A stretch of 64,000 bases of DNA from Paraburkholderia acidisoli (GCF_009789675.1 NZ_CP046913.1:744001-808000), one strand, 5' to 3'. Numbered from the stretch's first letter, positions 1 to 8,706 are shown. Numbers and translations are program-made. The notes: generated from the sequence alone by a model not told the origin.

Positions 1-945
1 ACCTTGCTCGGTCAAGGCGCCGTCGCGATGTTCTTCATGGTGACGGCGTTGCTGTTCTGGACGCGCGCGCTCAAGGCGCAAGGCCGCATGGATCTGCGGC
101 GGTTCTTCTGGTCGCGCATTACCCGCATGGTGCCGATGTACGTGGTGTCGTCGGGTGCATTGATCGTCACGGCGTTGGCGCTCACGCATTTCCGCCTGAA
201 TTACCCGCTGATGCAGCTTTTCAGGGATATCACGTCCTGGCTGCTGTTCACGCTTCCGGGGCAACCCGATGTGAACGGCATGGTGAACACAAAATACATC
301 AACACGGTGTACTGGTCGCTGGTGTACGAGTGGGACTTCTATCTGCTTTTTCCGTTGATGATGTTCTTCGCGAACCGTCGAGGAAGCTGGATTCTCTTTG
401 TGGTTTCGGCGTTGCTGATCGCCTGGCATTCGGTCAATAACGTCGAGTGGTATTTCCTCTATGGCGCGCTGACCGCAACGCTGCTCTTTCAGTTTCCGCA
501 AATCAAGAATGTCTTGCGCGGCGTAGTGGGTTCATTGCTCATTGTCGTAATGAGTGCGGCGATTCTGCATGAAACACCAACGGCTTATGATCCCAGATAT
601 GCACCGCTATTCTTTGGCATTTTTCTCGTGGTCGCATCCGGGAATTCGTTCTTTGGCATTCTCACTTCGCGGGCTGCGCGTGTTCTCGGGATGATCAGTT
701 ATAGCGTTTATCTGACGCACAACTATCTTTTGTATCTCACGTTCCGGCTGGTCAATCACTTCCGGGATGTGCAGACTTTGCCTGTCCACGTGTTCTGGGT
801 CATTACCGGTAGCGTTGCCGTCGTGGTGATCGGGTTGTCCGCCGTGACGTATCGTTTCGTTGAATATCCGTTCCTGAAAATGCGGGTACCCGGGGAGCGC
901 ACGGAAAGTGCCTCGCCTGCGGCCATGTCGGGTTCGGCGCGGTAG
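1..945 (+). CDS. Acyltransferase 3 family membrane protein (5' end cut off by window)
   Basis: The reading frame is open from the first base to a TAG at 943-945, leaving 314 residues; the N-terminal part, including the usual catalytic His region, lies outside the window. The remainder is strongly hydrophobic with about eight membrane segments. It carries the family hallmark VYWSLVYEWDFYLLFP and a late ISYSVYLTHNYLLYL segment, both typical of OafA/YrhL-like acyltransferases. These inner-membrane enzymes O-acetylate or otherwise acylate surface polysaccharides. The position beside polysaccharide genes fits such a role, but the acceptor sugar cannot be deduced. The tail after the last membrane segment is short and polar. 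Confidence 0.85.
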   Translation, partial: TLLGQGAVAMFFMVTALLFWTRALKAQGRMDLRRFFWSRITRMVPMYVVSSGALIVTALALTHFRLNYPLMQLFRDITSWLLFTLPGQPDVNGMVNTKYINTVYWSLVYEWDFYLLFPLMMFFANRRGSWILFVVSALLIAWHSVNNVEWYFLYGALTATLLFQFPQIKNVLRGVVGSLLIVVMSAAILHETPTAYDPRYAPLFFGIFLVVASGNSFFGILTSRAARVLGMISYSVYLTHNYLLYLTFRLVNHFRDVQTLPVHVFWVITGSVAVVVIGLSAVTYRFVEYPFLKMRVPGERTESASPAAMSGSAR

Positions 946-1071
946 TGGATTCCTGCGTAACGCGTGCTTCGTTCGCTCAAGGCCGGGCCGCGCGGCGCTC
1001 CAGATTCGCAAGCCGCGTTCGCCAAAGCGGCAGATAGGGCGTGTTATCGTTCCGCCTTTCGTGGGAACAAG

Positions 1072-2709
1072 ATGACTCAAGCAAAAAACGGCGTCGGCAT
1101 CGATCGGACGATCACACTTTTCGCCCTGTTACTCGGGGCATTCGTCACGGTGACGACCTGTGTGGGCGTCTGGCGTTTCGGCTCGGCCACCATTTTCTGG
1201 GACGAGTGGGACGGCTACCTCGGCTTCTATCGCCGCATTCACGAAGTGGGTGGCGTCAGCCCGTGGTTCGAGAATCACGTTCAGCACCGCATTTTCACGA
1301 CGCGCGTGCTCGCATGGCTGGATATCACGTTGTTTCACGGCAGCCATGCCATTCTGTTTATCGGTGAACTGGTCACACTGGGCGGCGTCGTGTATTTCAT
1401 CGCTAAACGGAGTGCCGGTGCCGCTCGCGTGCTGGCAATCGGCCTTGGCGCCGCATTGCTGTATTCCTGGTCGCAATCGGAATCGCTGACCTGGGGTTTT
1501 GTTTTTCAGGTTACGTCGGCGTATTTTTTCGCTGTCTGGTCGATATACGCTTTTACGCGCGAAGAATGGTCTGCATACAGGCGATTCGGCATTGCGCTGG
1601 TCATGTCGATCCTTTCCGAATTGTCGATGGGAAACGGTCTCGGCGTACCGCTCGTTCTACTGGCGCTGACAGTGGTATTGCGACGTCCATTGAAGGAGGG
1701 CCTTGCGGCGCTGCTCATCGCTGTCGTCACCATTCCGCCGTACTTCTATCACCTGGCGCCCGCCGACGGCCCGCGGCCGGAATCGGAAGCGGGTTCGCAT
1801 CTGCTGTTTTTGCTGAAATTTTTCGCGTTGACACTGGGAAACCCGCTCTGCCAGATTAACGCGGCAATCTCGGTGAGCATGCTGGTCGGCGCCATGACGT
1901 TTGTCGCGAGCCTCGTATTGGTGGCGTGGCTCTGGTTGAGGAAGCGGGTCACCTGGTACCGCGGTTTTCTGATCGGCGTCTGGCTTTTTGCCGTGGCGTG
2001 CGTGGTGATGGTGACGCTCGGCCGTTCGGGCGGCGGCTACTCTCAAGCGGTGCTGAGCCGCTACGCCACGGGCTCGCTGCTGGTCTGGTTCGCGTTCGCC
2101 ATGCTGGCCTATGATGTGCTGCCGCTGCGGCCGCGACGCATTGTGACAGTGCTCATGCTGCTTCTGGCCGCCGTGACGGCGGTCTCGCAAAAAGGCGCGT
2201 TCGCCGACAATTCGTATATTTACGAGCGCAAACTGGGGCTGCTGAGCAACAAGATCGGTCTGGACCGCGAGGGGTATCTGCTGCTCTCGTTCCCGCAAGC
2301 GGAGCCGTGGCGAACCCGCTTTGTCGACTATACGAAGTGGGCTGCGGCGCACCGATTCGGAATCTTTAGCCAGGCATGGCTGCAAGACGCGGGTGTCGTA
2401 CGGTTCGATCCGCAGAAGCTCGCGACCGATTGCGTGGGCCACTTCGATCGATCGACGACCGATGCGGATGGCGTCCAGGTGGCGTCCGGTTGGGTCCTCG
2501 CGAAACGCGACACCCTGATCGTTTTGACGGACGGCAGCGGCAAAACCGTAGGCTACGGGCTGGTTGGCCGTAAGCGCCCGGACGTGGCGGCCATCATGAA
2601 GGGCTCGGGGTCGGAGAGCGGCTGGATTGGTTTCGCGCGGCCCGGAGCGCACGGACTTCAGGCATTCGTCTATCGCACCGGACGGTTCTGCCGCGTCTCC
2701 AGCGACTGA
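1072..2709 (+). CDS. Polytopic membrane protein, GT-C glycosyltransferase-like, with C-terminal extracytoplasmic domain
   Basis: A 545-residue protein. ATG 1072 (MTQAKNGVG) is chosen because the upstream in-frame extension from 964 is Arg/Ala-rich and lacks membrane character. An N-terminal membrane helix is followed by an acidic loop FWDEWDGYLGFY and then about nine more hydrophobic segments to roughly residue 410. Acidic residues in the first loop are typical of GT-C enzymes, which transfer sugars from polyprenyl-phosphate donors in the periplasm. The last ~95 residues are soluble and contain a GW motif (473-474), RPDV (502-505) and Cys454 and Cys540 near the two ends of the domain. The neighbouring protein at 3185-5125 appears to share this domain. 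The function is inferred from topology and neighbourhood only. Confidence 0.75.
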   Translation: MTQAKNGVGIDRTITLFALLLGAFVTVTTCVGVWRFGSATIFWDEWDGYLGFYRRIHEVGGVSPWFENHVQHRIFTTRVLAWLDITLFHGSHAILFIGELVTLGGVVYFIAKRSAGAARVLAIGLGAALLYSWSQSESLTWGFVFQVTSAYFFAVWSIYAFTREEWSAYRRFGIALVMSILSELSMGNGLGVPLVLLALTVVLRRPLKEGLAALLIAVVTIPPYFYHLAPADGPRPESEAGSHLLFLLKFFALTLGNPLCQINAAISVSMLVGAMTFVASLVLVAWLWLRKRVTWYRGFLIGVWLFAVACVVMVTLGRSGGGYSQAVLSRYATGSLLVWFAFAMLAYDVLPLRPRRIVTVLMLLLAAVTAVSQKGAFADNSYIYERKLGLLSNKIGLDREGYLLLSFPQAEPWRTRFVDYTKWAAAHRFGIFSQAWLQDAGVVRFDPQKLATDCVGHFDRSTTDADGVQVASGWVLAKRDTLIVLTDGSGKTVGYGLVGRKRPDVAAIMKGSGSESGWIGFARPGAHGLQAFVYRTGRFCRVSSD

Positions 2710-3184
2710 GGGGGCCTTCGATCCGAAGACGAGGCGGGAGGCGTTTCCGTCCAAAATGGGCGTGGCGCGGGTCGCCACTCCGATGCCACGCCGGTAATAG
2801 CTTGCGCACGATTCGCGCTTTATCGAGCGCTCATGAAACGTTGCGCACCGCGAATCGACAAGCGCGGCGATGAATTGCCAGGCGCGGGGGAAGCGCGCCC
2901 CGGTTACGAAGCTTCCCCTTGAGTTGGCCCTCTTGGCCGATCGTCAGGAGAGGCTATGCAGTTGAATCCGCGACATCGTCCCGCCGTCCATTTTCAGCGG
3001 CCTGGTGGCCTGAAGCCCATCGCGTGCCCGGCGCGGGATGCACCATTTCGCTACCGTATAATGCCGTGGTCCGTTTTCGGGTAGCGCGGGAAATCTTACG
3101 GGCGACCCGCGCCGCTACCCGTCGTAGCGCCCAATGCGCCGCAAAAATTTCATCTTCTCCAGAATCGATCAGAGGGGCTCAAAC
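2710..3184. other. Intergenic region between two GT-C-like genes
   Basis: 475 bases without a credible gene. The only promoter-like element seen is TATAAT at 3057-3062, without a good -35 box at normal spacing. It lies about 120 bases before the downstream start codon. No tRNA, repeat array or terminator with a T-tract was recognised. Confidence 0.5.
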
Positions 3185-5125
3185 GTGGATATTCAAAGCC
3201 ACACCAGGCGGGACGTGATTTTCTTTGTGGCCGTGGCCGCGATATTTCTATTCGCCATAAAAATACGCCTGGGCGTTGAGATTCCCGATGACGCGGCCTT
3301 TTTCCTGCGATACGCGGAAAACATGGCCCACGGTGAGTTTTGGGTCTGGAATCCGGGTGAAAAGCCAATCTGGGGAGCCAGCGCACCGTTTTTCGCTCTG
3401 CTTCTCGCGTTGCCGATTCGACTGGGCGTCGAGCCTACCGTTGCACTCGTCGCGGGCAGCGTGGCGCTGTCAGTAGTGAGTCTCGCTTACACGTCGACGT
3501 TGCTGCTGAGACGGTTAGATTGGGTGGCGGCCACGGCATTCGTCGTTTTTTTCGCGTTGGATTCCAGCGCGATGTTCTACGCGGGAAACGGACTTGAGAC
3601 GCCGCTGACCTTCGCGCTCATGACGTTGGCGCTGGACTGCATTCTCAATCGGCGTGGTGATGTAGCCGTAGGCATCTCGGCCGGCTTGCTAATGATTCAC
3701 AAGCTGGACCTTATTCCCCTCGGTGCACTGCTTATTATCGCGCACGCTCTCCAGAATCAACGGCTGCGCATACCCGTTCGGTCGCTCGTAATCGCGGCCA
3801 TTATCGCGCTCGCCTGGTATCTGTTCGCGTGGATCTATTTCGGCGCACCGGTCCCCAACTCTTTTCTGACCAAAGCGCTCCATCAAGAGGACATGCCGCA
3901 AATCATCGGCACGGGCTGGTTCTCGAAGTTGGTTCTTTGGGGGACCGGCCACTGGATAGTCACGGCGTTCGCCGCTTTCGGGATACTGCGGTGTGGACGG
4001 CAGCGCGCGTCTTTGACGATCTTTGCGCTCGGCACTCTCGTGACGCATGTCATTGCGTACACGGCGAAACATCCGTTCGAACCGTACGATTGGTACAGCA
4101 TGCCGTCGCTCTACACGCTCTTCCTGCTTGGAAGCGTGGGCGTAGCGGAAATCGCCAACGCGTTCAGCCGGTGGCAGCGCCGTCCGGCGGCATTTCCCGC
4201 GGCCATACTGGTCGCGCTGATGTTGCTGCTGACAGTGGGTATTCAGGTTAAGCCGCAAATGGCTCGTGCTCAAGATTACAAGTTGTTCCTGGCATATCAA
4301 GAGCGAGATCGAACCGATGCGGGTAAATGGGTGGCGGAGCATACTCCGCCTTCCTTCCGGGTTCTCACGATGTGGGGCAACCCTGCGTATTTTTCACATC
4401 GATATGTGTATGACGCATCGTTCCTGAATAGAAAGTACGAGTCTGCGCCGCTGCTCGAGAAATATCATCCCGAGATCGTGATTCTCGAGAACGCGCCTGG
4501 CACCACGCCAATGACGCCGTACAACTACAGCCCTGACTACGTGCCGGTCAAAATCTTCGACCGCACCTTCGCGGACCTGGGAAACTACTTCTATACCGTG
4601 TACGCGCGAAAAGATGTGGTAGGCCAAATCAGTGGCGTGGTATTCCCTGTCAAGACCAGTTGCAAGTCGCTCGTCGACTGCCAGCGATATTTGCCGCCCG
4701 CACCCGCCTCGGCGCAAGTGCCAACGGGTTTCACGATGGCGCAGACAGAGAGTCCCGGAATTTGCAGCATTGACATGCTTAACAATCGGGGCTACGTGGG
4801 CGTGCCCACCGTCTCGACGCGGGATACGATATCGCTGACCGGCTGGGCCATCGACGCAAAGAACGTGCGTTTGCCGGACGCGGTTTTCATTCGACTCGAA
4901 TCCTCAAACGGCAAGTCATATTTCGCAAACGCAAAGCTTGGACTTTATCGGCCGGATATACCCGAGGGCCTGAAGTTGCCGTCCACGCTTGCCGACGCCG
5001 GCTATGAGGCACGTACGAACCTTAGCTCGTTGACTCCCGGGCAGTATGGGATCAGCGTTATCGTTCAGTCTGGAAATCAAGGATTCGTTTGCGCGGCCAA
5101 ACAAACGATCATGGTGTCCCAATGA
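3185..5125 (+). CDS. Polytopic membrane protein, GT-C arabinosyltransferase-like, with C-terminal extracytoplasmic domain
   Basis: A 646-residue protein. GTG 3185 is preferred over ATG 3134 because an AGAGGGG ribosome-binding site (3171-3177) sits eight bases before it. The first membrane helix is followed by VEIPDDAAFFLRYAENMAHG and then a GEKPIWGASAPFF stretch. This is the arrangement of GT-C enzymes of the AftB/arabinofuranosyltransferase type, where the Asp pair binds the metal-polyprenyl donor. About ten membrane segments extend to around residue 355. A soluble region of nearly 300 residues follows. Its last ~120 residues contain GW (553-554), YRPDI (588-592) and flanking Cys527 and Cys636, resembling the C-terminus of the protein at 1072-2709. 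The donor, acceptor and polymer are unknown. Confidence 0.75.
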   Translation: MDIQSHTRRDVIFFVAVAAIFLFAIKIRLGVEIPDDAAFFLRYAENMAHGEFWVWNPGEKPIWGASAPFFALLLALPIRLGVEPTVALVAGSVALSVVSLAYTSTLLLRRLDWVAATAFVVFFALDSSAMFYAGNGLETPLTFALMTLALDCILNRRGDVAVGISAGLLMIHKLDLIPLGALLIIAHALQNQRLRIPVRSLVIAAIIALAWYLFAWIYFGAPVPNSFLTKALHQEDMPQIIGTGWFSKLVLWGTGHWIVTAFAAFGILRCGRQRASLTIFALGTLVTHVIAYTAKHPFEPYDWYSMPSLYTLFLLGSVGVAEIANAFSRWQRRPAAFPAAILVALMLLLTVGIQVKPQMARAQDYKLFLAYQERDRTDAGKWVAEHTPPSFRVLTMWGNPAYFSHRYVYDASFLNRKYESAPLLEKYHPEIVILENAPGTTPMTPYNYSPDYVPVKIFDRTFADLGNYFYTVYARKDVVGQISGVVFPVKTSCKSLVDCQRYLPPAPASAQVPTGFTMAQTESPGICSIDMLNNRGYVGVPTVSTRDTISLTGWAIDAKNVRLPDAVFIRLESSNGKSYFANAKLGLYRPDIPEGLKLPSTLADAGYEARTNLSSLTPGQYGISVIVQSGNQGFVCAAKQTIMVSQ

Positions 5126-5135
5126 GATGAATGCT

Positions 5136-5170
5136 GCATACGGTGACGCGTCGGGCGTGTCACCGTATGC
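5136..5170 (+). terminator. Perfect 12-bp inverted repeat after the GT-C gene, possible terminator
   Basis: The arms at 5136-5147 (GCATACGGTGAC) and 5159-5170 (GTCACCGTATGC) are perfectly complementary with an 11-base loop. It starts ten bases after the TGA of the preceding gene. No T-tract follows, so a Rho-independent terminator is only a possibility; an insertion-associated palindrome is the alternative. Confidence 0.4.
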
Positions 5171-5274
5171 GAGTCAACAGAACGCAGATACGTAAGTGGA
5201 GTGAACCCCAGAGGCTGAACGGCGCGGTCAGAGTCATTTCAGTTGATTGGAGGATACGTCGTGCCTCGCAGCAC

Positions 5275-5440
5275 TCAACGCAGCGAGCGTAAGCCAGTGT
5301 CAATCCGCTGGGAGACGGCATAGCCGGGTATTCCGGCTGCAGGCAGCGAGAATGGCAGGCAGATACACGAAACCCGTGGCAACCTCAATGAAGGTGACGC
5401 CTGTTCTTTCGAGGCGTTGAGCGAGCCGGGCCTTGGTTAA
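5275..5440 (-). pseudogene. IS3-family transposase (OrfB/DDE core) remnant, frameshifted
   Basis: The complement strand encodes VTFIEVATGFVYLPAILAAC (5398 downward), matching the usual IS3 OrfB core DITYIEVATGFVYLAAILD with the second catalytic-region Asp changed to Ala. Near 5330 the match moves to the next frame as GYAVSQRIDT and stops at 5275-5277. Only about 40 residues of the integrase core survive, and no terminal inverted repeats are visible. It is a decayed fragment and cannot be active. It lies immediately upstream of the AT-rich methyltransferase gene. Confidence 0.7.
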
Positions 5441-5523
5441 AACGCTTCGATCGCGAAGCATGGTATATGATGGTTCTTGTCGTTTAAACACTCCACTGGC
5501 TATCTTTGATAAAGGTGACGTGC

Positions 5524-6198
5524 ATGACTGACGGGTTTCTGCATAAATACTTTCTGAATAATTCCCATAAACGACTTCATAAATGGGTTCATTATTTTGA
5601 TATTTATGAGCGACATTTAGCTCGTTTCAGAGGTAAGGCGCCGGTCATGATCGAGATAGGTGTTTTCGGAGGAGGGTCGCTTGCCATGTGGAAGGAGTTT
5701 TTCGGGCAGGATTGTAAAATAATCGGGATTGATATCAATCCCGATTGCAAGGCCCATGAAGCGGAAGGCATCGAGATTTTTATTGGAAGCCAAGATGATC
5801 CGGATCTCATCAACCAGATATTCAAAAAATATCCACATGTCGATATTGTTCTGGATGATGGAAGCCATATGATGCGGCATATGACAACTTCATTCGATTT
5901 GATGTACGAAAGAGTCGATCGGAATGGCGTTTATATTGTCGAGGACACGCATACGTGTTACTGGCCGGAATATCAAGGTGGTCTTCGCGAGCCGGGAAGT
6001 TTTATGGAATTTACAAAAAATAAAATGGATGAATTAAATGCAATTCATTCAAGAGGCGCGGTGCCGATCTCGAATTTTACGAAATCGACTGATTCGATCG
6101 TGTGCTATGACAGCGTCGTGGTTTTCGAGCGCAGGCAACAGGGAATGCGGCAGGCGCCAATCACGCAAAGTATTACGGAGTGGCAGGGCGGGGCTTGA
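5524..6198 (+). CDS. SAM-dependent methyltransferase (Methyltransferase_24-like, sugar O-methyltransferase type), low-GC
   Basis: A 224-residue protein. ATG 5524 is chosen because AAAGGTGACG lies just upstream. The SAM-binding motif I is MIEIGVFGGGSLAMW, motif II is IIGIDINPDC, and VDIVLDDGSHMMRHM with IVEDTHTCYW match the metal-dependent class seen in sugar and macrolide O-methyltransferases. Such enzymes methylate sugar hydroxyls in O-antigens or capsules, which fits the neighbourhood. Codon use is strikingly AT-rich (many AAA, AAT, TTT, ATT codons) compared with the GC-rich genes on both sides. Together with transposase fragments at both flanks this argues for horizontal acquisition. The exact substrate is unknown. 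Confidence 0.8.
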   Translation: MTDGFLHKYFLNNSHKRLHKWVHYFDIYERHLARFRGKAPVMIEIGVFGGGSLAMWKEFFGQDCKIIGIDINPDCKAHEAEGIEIFIGSQDDPDLINQIFKKYPHVDIVLDDGSHMMRHMTTSFDLMYERVDRNGVYIVEDTHTCYWPEYQGGLREPGSFMEFTKNKMDELNAIHSRGAVPISNFTKSTDSIVCYDSVVVFERRQQGMRQAPITQSITEWQGGA

Positions 6199-6207
6199 TT
6201 TTTTAGC

Positions 6208-6451
6208 GGTACCACCTTGGTTCGGCTCGTAACACGGCCCGAGAAGACGGCACGGCCGAACCCGCTCTGGGTTTCGGATTTCACCTACGTTTCGACGTAG
6301 CCGGGCGGGTCGTATGTGGCTTTCGTGATCGATGTGTTCGCTCGCCGTATCGTCGGTTGGCGAGTCAGCCGTTCGATGACCAGGGCTTCGTTCCGGATGC
6401 ACTTGAACGGGCGCTTTACGCACGACGCCCACGCGACGACGAAACCTTGAT
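6208..6451 (+). pseudogene. IS3-family transposase (OrfB) remnant with in-frame stop and frameshift
   Basis: The + strand frame from 6208 encodes RPNPLWVSDFTYVST, then a TAG at 6298-6300, then SYVAFVIDVFARRIVGWRVS. After a frameshift near 6380 it continues as GFVPDALERALYARRP. These match consecutive parts of the IS3-family DDE integrase core (consensus W-DFTYVSTW-GFVYVAFVIDVFARRIVGW). The start, the final catalytic Glu region and the terminal repeats are missing. The sequence type differs from the fragment at 5275-5440, so two separate elements have decayed here. Confidence 0.8.
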
Positions 6452-6479
6452 CGCGGCTGCGTACCTGCGTCGCTATCGG

Positions 6480-6589
6480 CGAGCGCTCGCGTAGGCGGCC
6501 GCGTTGCAGTCGCGCGGCTCGAACACCTCGACGCCGGACACGAAGTTGGTAAGCCGCAAGAGTGGCTCGATGCGCTTGAACGTTTCAGC
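6480..6589 (-). other. Unassigned open stretch continuing in frame after the GT2 stop codon
   Basis: On the complement strand, directly after the TAG of the glycosyltransferase (6592-6590), the same frame continues open for 38 codons, beginning AETFKRIEPLLRLTNFVSG and ending at a second stop near 6474. The composition looks protein-like. It may be a remnant of a longer C-terminus or of a deleted neighbouring gene at the insertion-sequence junction. I do not recognise it. Confidence 0.3.
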
Positions 6590-7447
6590 CTAAACGCCCC
6601 GCCCGAACCACGCCCGCTTCACCTTCTGCAACATCCGATACGGCGTCACGAAGTGCAGCAAGGTCTTCGCGATGCCAGCCCAATCCCGCCAGTTCAGCAC
6701 ATTCCAGTAACGCAGTTGCAACCGCAACGTCGACGTAATCTGCTTGCGCCGCTTCGTCGCGCTGATCCCGCCTTCGTTCAACTCGTAATAAAGCCCGAGT
6801 TCTGGCAGATTCCCGCAGTCGTAGCGCTCCATGAGGCGCAGGAACAGGTCGAGGTCTTCCGCGGCCGGATACTGCACGCGATAGTTGCCCACGTCGATCA
6901 CGGCCGCCACACGCAGCATCACCGAAGGATGCACGAGCGGCGCGATGAGCAGGCGCGTGCGGCGCAATGTGAGCGCGTCGGCGGCGGGGCGCAGCATGAA
7001 TAGCGGCTCGCCCGCCTGATTTACGACCTGCGTCCAGGTGCCGAGTGCCGCGAGTCTGGGCTCGGCTTCCATGCGCGCGCGCTGCTTCGCGAGCCGGTGC
7101 GGCACGGCCAGATCGCCCGCGTCGATACGCGCCGCGTACTGAAAGCCGCGCGCGGCCAGCGCCTCGATGCCGGCCTGCAATGCGCGCTCGATGCCGCCGT
7201 TTTGCGCCATCCGCACGACTTCCACCTGCATGCCCGGCACGTTCGGCGCGACGATCGGCGGCGCGCTGCCGTCGTCGACGATCAGCGCGTAGAGGGGCGC
7301 GTCTTCCGCGAACGAAGCAAGCGTGCGCTCGACATCGGCCTGACCGTTGTAGGCGGGCATGAGCACGGCAACGTCGGCGAGCGCGCCTTGGCGGCCGGAC
7401 ACCTGGGCAAACATCTGAGGAGGCGACCCAGCAACGGAATTCGTCAT
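6590..7447 (-). CDS. Glycosyltransferase family 2
   Basis: A 285-residue protein starting at ATG 7447 (MTNSVAGSPP). The longer in-frame extension lies inside the flippase gene and is rejected. The GT-A fold signature is clear: VLMPAYNGQADVERTLAS near residue 28, ALIVDDGSAPP (nucleotide-sugar binding) and RIDAGDLAVPHRLAKQ, where the DxD-like position reads DAGD. It probably adds a sugar to a lipid-linked oligosaccharide on the cytoplasmic side. The start codon overlaps the stop of the flippase gene as ATGA (7447-7444), implying translational coupling. The donor and linkage are not predictable. Confidence 0.88.
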   Translation of the reverse strand: MTNSVAGSPPQMFAQVSGRQGALADVAVLMPAYNGQADVERTLASFAEDAPLYALIVDDGSAPPIVAPNVPGMQVEVVRMAQNGGIERALQAGIEALAARGFQYAARIDAGDLAVPHRLAKQRARMEAEPRLAALGTWTQVVNQAGEPLFMLRPAADALTLRRTRLLIAPLVHPSVMLRVAAVIDVGNYRVQYPAAEDLDLFLRLMERYDCGNLPELGLYYELNEGGISATKRRKQITSTLRLQLRYWNVLNWRDWAGIAKTLLHFVTPYRMLQKVKRAWFGRGV

Positions 7448-8706
7448 GAAGCGAGCTTGAAGCGGATGTAGTAGAGGTTCACGCAGGCCGCCGCGAGATA
7501 ACCGGCGGCGAGGCCCAGCAGCGCGCCATAGGCGCCGAAGCGCGCGATCGCCACGAGATTGACGGCGAACGCCACCGCGAGCGCGAGCAGCCATTTCGCG
7601 AGCAGCACGTACTTCGCCTGATATTTGAGCACGACGAGATTACCGATCGCTTCGAGCCCCGCAGGCACCGAAAGCCACACGGCCCAGCGGAATATGCCGA
7701 TCGCGCCTTCGTACGCCGGTCCGAACACGCGGCCGATGATAAAGCCCGCGAGCGCGTCGAGCAGCAGCGCGCCCGCGACCATCACGAGCGCCGTGAGCGC
7801 GAAGAGGCGCACGAGATTGCGGCGCAGTTGCGCGGTCTCTTGCACGCGATACACGAAGGCGGGCGCAATGGTCTGCGAGAGCATCAGCGCGAGCGTGATC
7901 CAGTTTTCGTTGAGCTGCTGCGCGGCCGAGTAGCGGCCGAGATCGGCGAACGAAATGGTGCGCTCGAGCATCAGCCGGTCGAGCTTGAGAAAGAGGTACA
8001 TGCAGATCAGGCCGAGCCAGAACACCGTGCCCGCCGTGGCGAAATGCCTGAACAGCGCGCGGTCCACATGCCAGCCTAGCTTGCCGCCGTGACGGCGCCG
8101 GAAATACAGCAGCAGCACCGCGCCGATGGCCGCCGATTCGAGCGCCCAGAGCCAGCCGAACGCCGCCGGTGCGAACGCGGCACGCGCGAGCAGGAACACG
8201 AGCAACGCCTTGATCGCGGCCGTGGTCATGCTCGCGAGCAATTGCGGCTTGCTGTACGTCATGCTCTGCAGCCACGCGTTGATGACGCCCACGAACGGCT
8301 CGCGGAACAGCATCGTCACGACAAGCCCGGCCAGCATGGCGCCCACGAGCGGGTCGGTCGCGCCGAGCGCAATGCCGATCCACGTGAGCACGAGCGCCGC
8401 CGCCGAGACACCGATGCGCAACGCGAACGCGCTGCCGAGCACGGTGCCGAGTTCCTGCGGCGGCCGGTTGACGATGGTTGGCACGAGAATCTCGGCGCCG
8501 CATACCCAGGTGATGGGCGAGAGCACCAGCAGCAGCGTGTTGGCGTACTGCCATTTGCCGAACACATCGGGGCCGAAATAGCGCGCGAGCACCCCGCTGA
8601 TGACGATGGCCACCGCGATCTGCGTGAGACGTTCGAGCCCGAGCCACACGATGTTCGCGAACGCGCGCGCGACGTCGGGGTTGGTGAAGCGTTTGAGGCT
8701 CAGCAT
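7444..8706 (-). CDS. Wzx-type polysaccharide flippase (MOP superfamily)
   Basis: A 420-residue protein with about twelve membrane segments, starting MLSLKRFTNPDVARAFANIV. ATG 8706 has a GAGG five bases upstream; ATG 8742 adds 12 residues and has a GGGA box, so the start is uncertain. The N-terminal pattern IVISGVLARYFGPDVFGKWQ is typical of the O-antigen/teichoic-acid flippase family (Polysacc_synt). These proteins move undecaprenyl-diphosphate-linked repeat units across the inner membrane. It is translationally coupled to the downstream GT2 gene. No Wzy polymerase is in the window. Confidence 0.85.
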   Translation of the reverse strand: MLSLKRFTNPDVARAFANIVWLGLERLTQIAVAIVISGVLARYFGPDVFGKWQYANTLLLVLSPITWVCGAEILVPTIVNRPPQELGTVLGSAFALRIGVSAAALVLTWIGIALGATDPLVGAMLAGLVVTMLFREPFVGVINAWLQSMTYSKPQLLASMTTAAIKALLVFLLARAAFAPAAFGWLWALESAAIGAVLLLYFRRRHGGKLGWHVDRALFRHFATAGTVFWLGLICMYLFLKLDRLMLERTISFADLGRYSAAQQLNENWITLALMLSQTIAPAFVYRVQETAQLRRNLVRLFALTALVMVAGALLLDALAGFIIGRVFGPAYEGAIGIFRWAVWLSVPAGLEAIGNLVVLKYQAKYVLLAKWLLALAVAFAVNLVAIARFGAYGALLGLAAGYLAAACVNLYYIRFKLAS

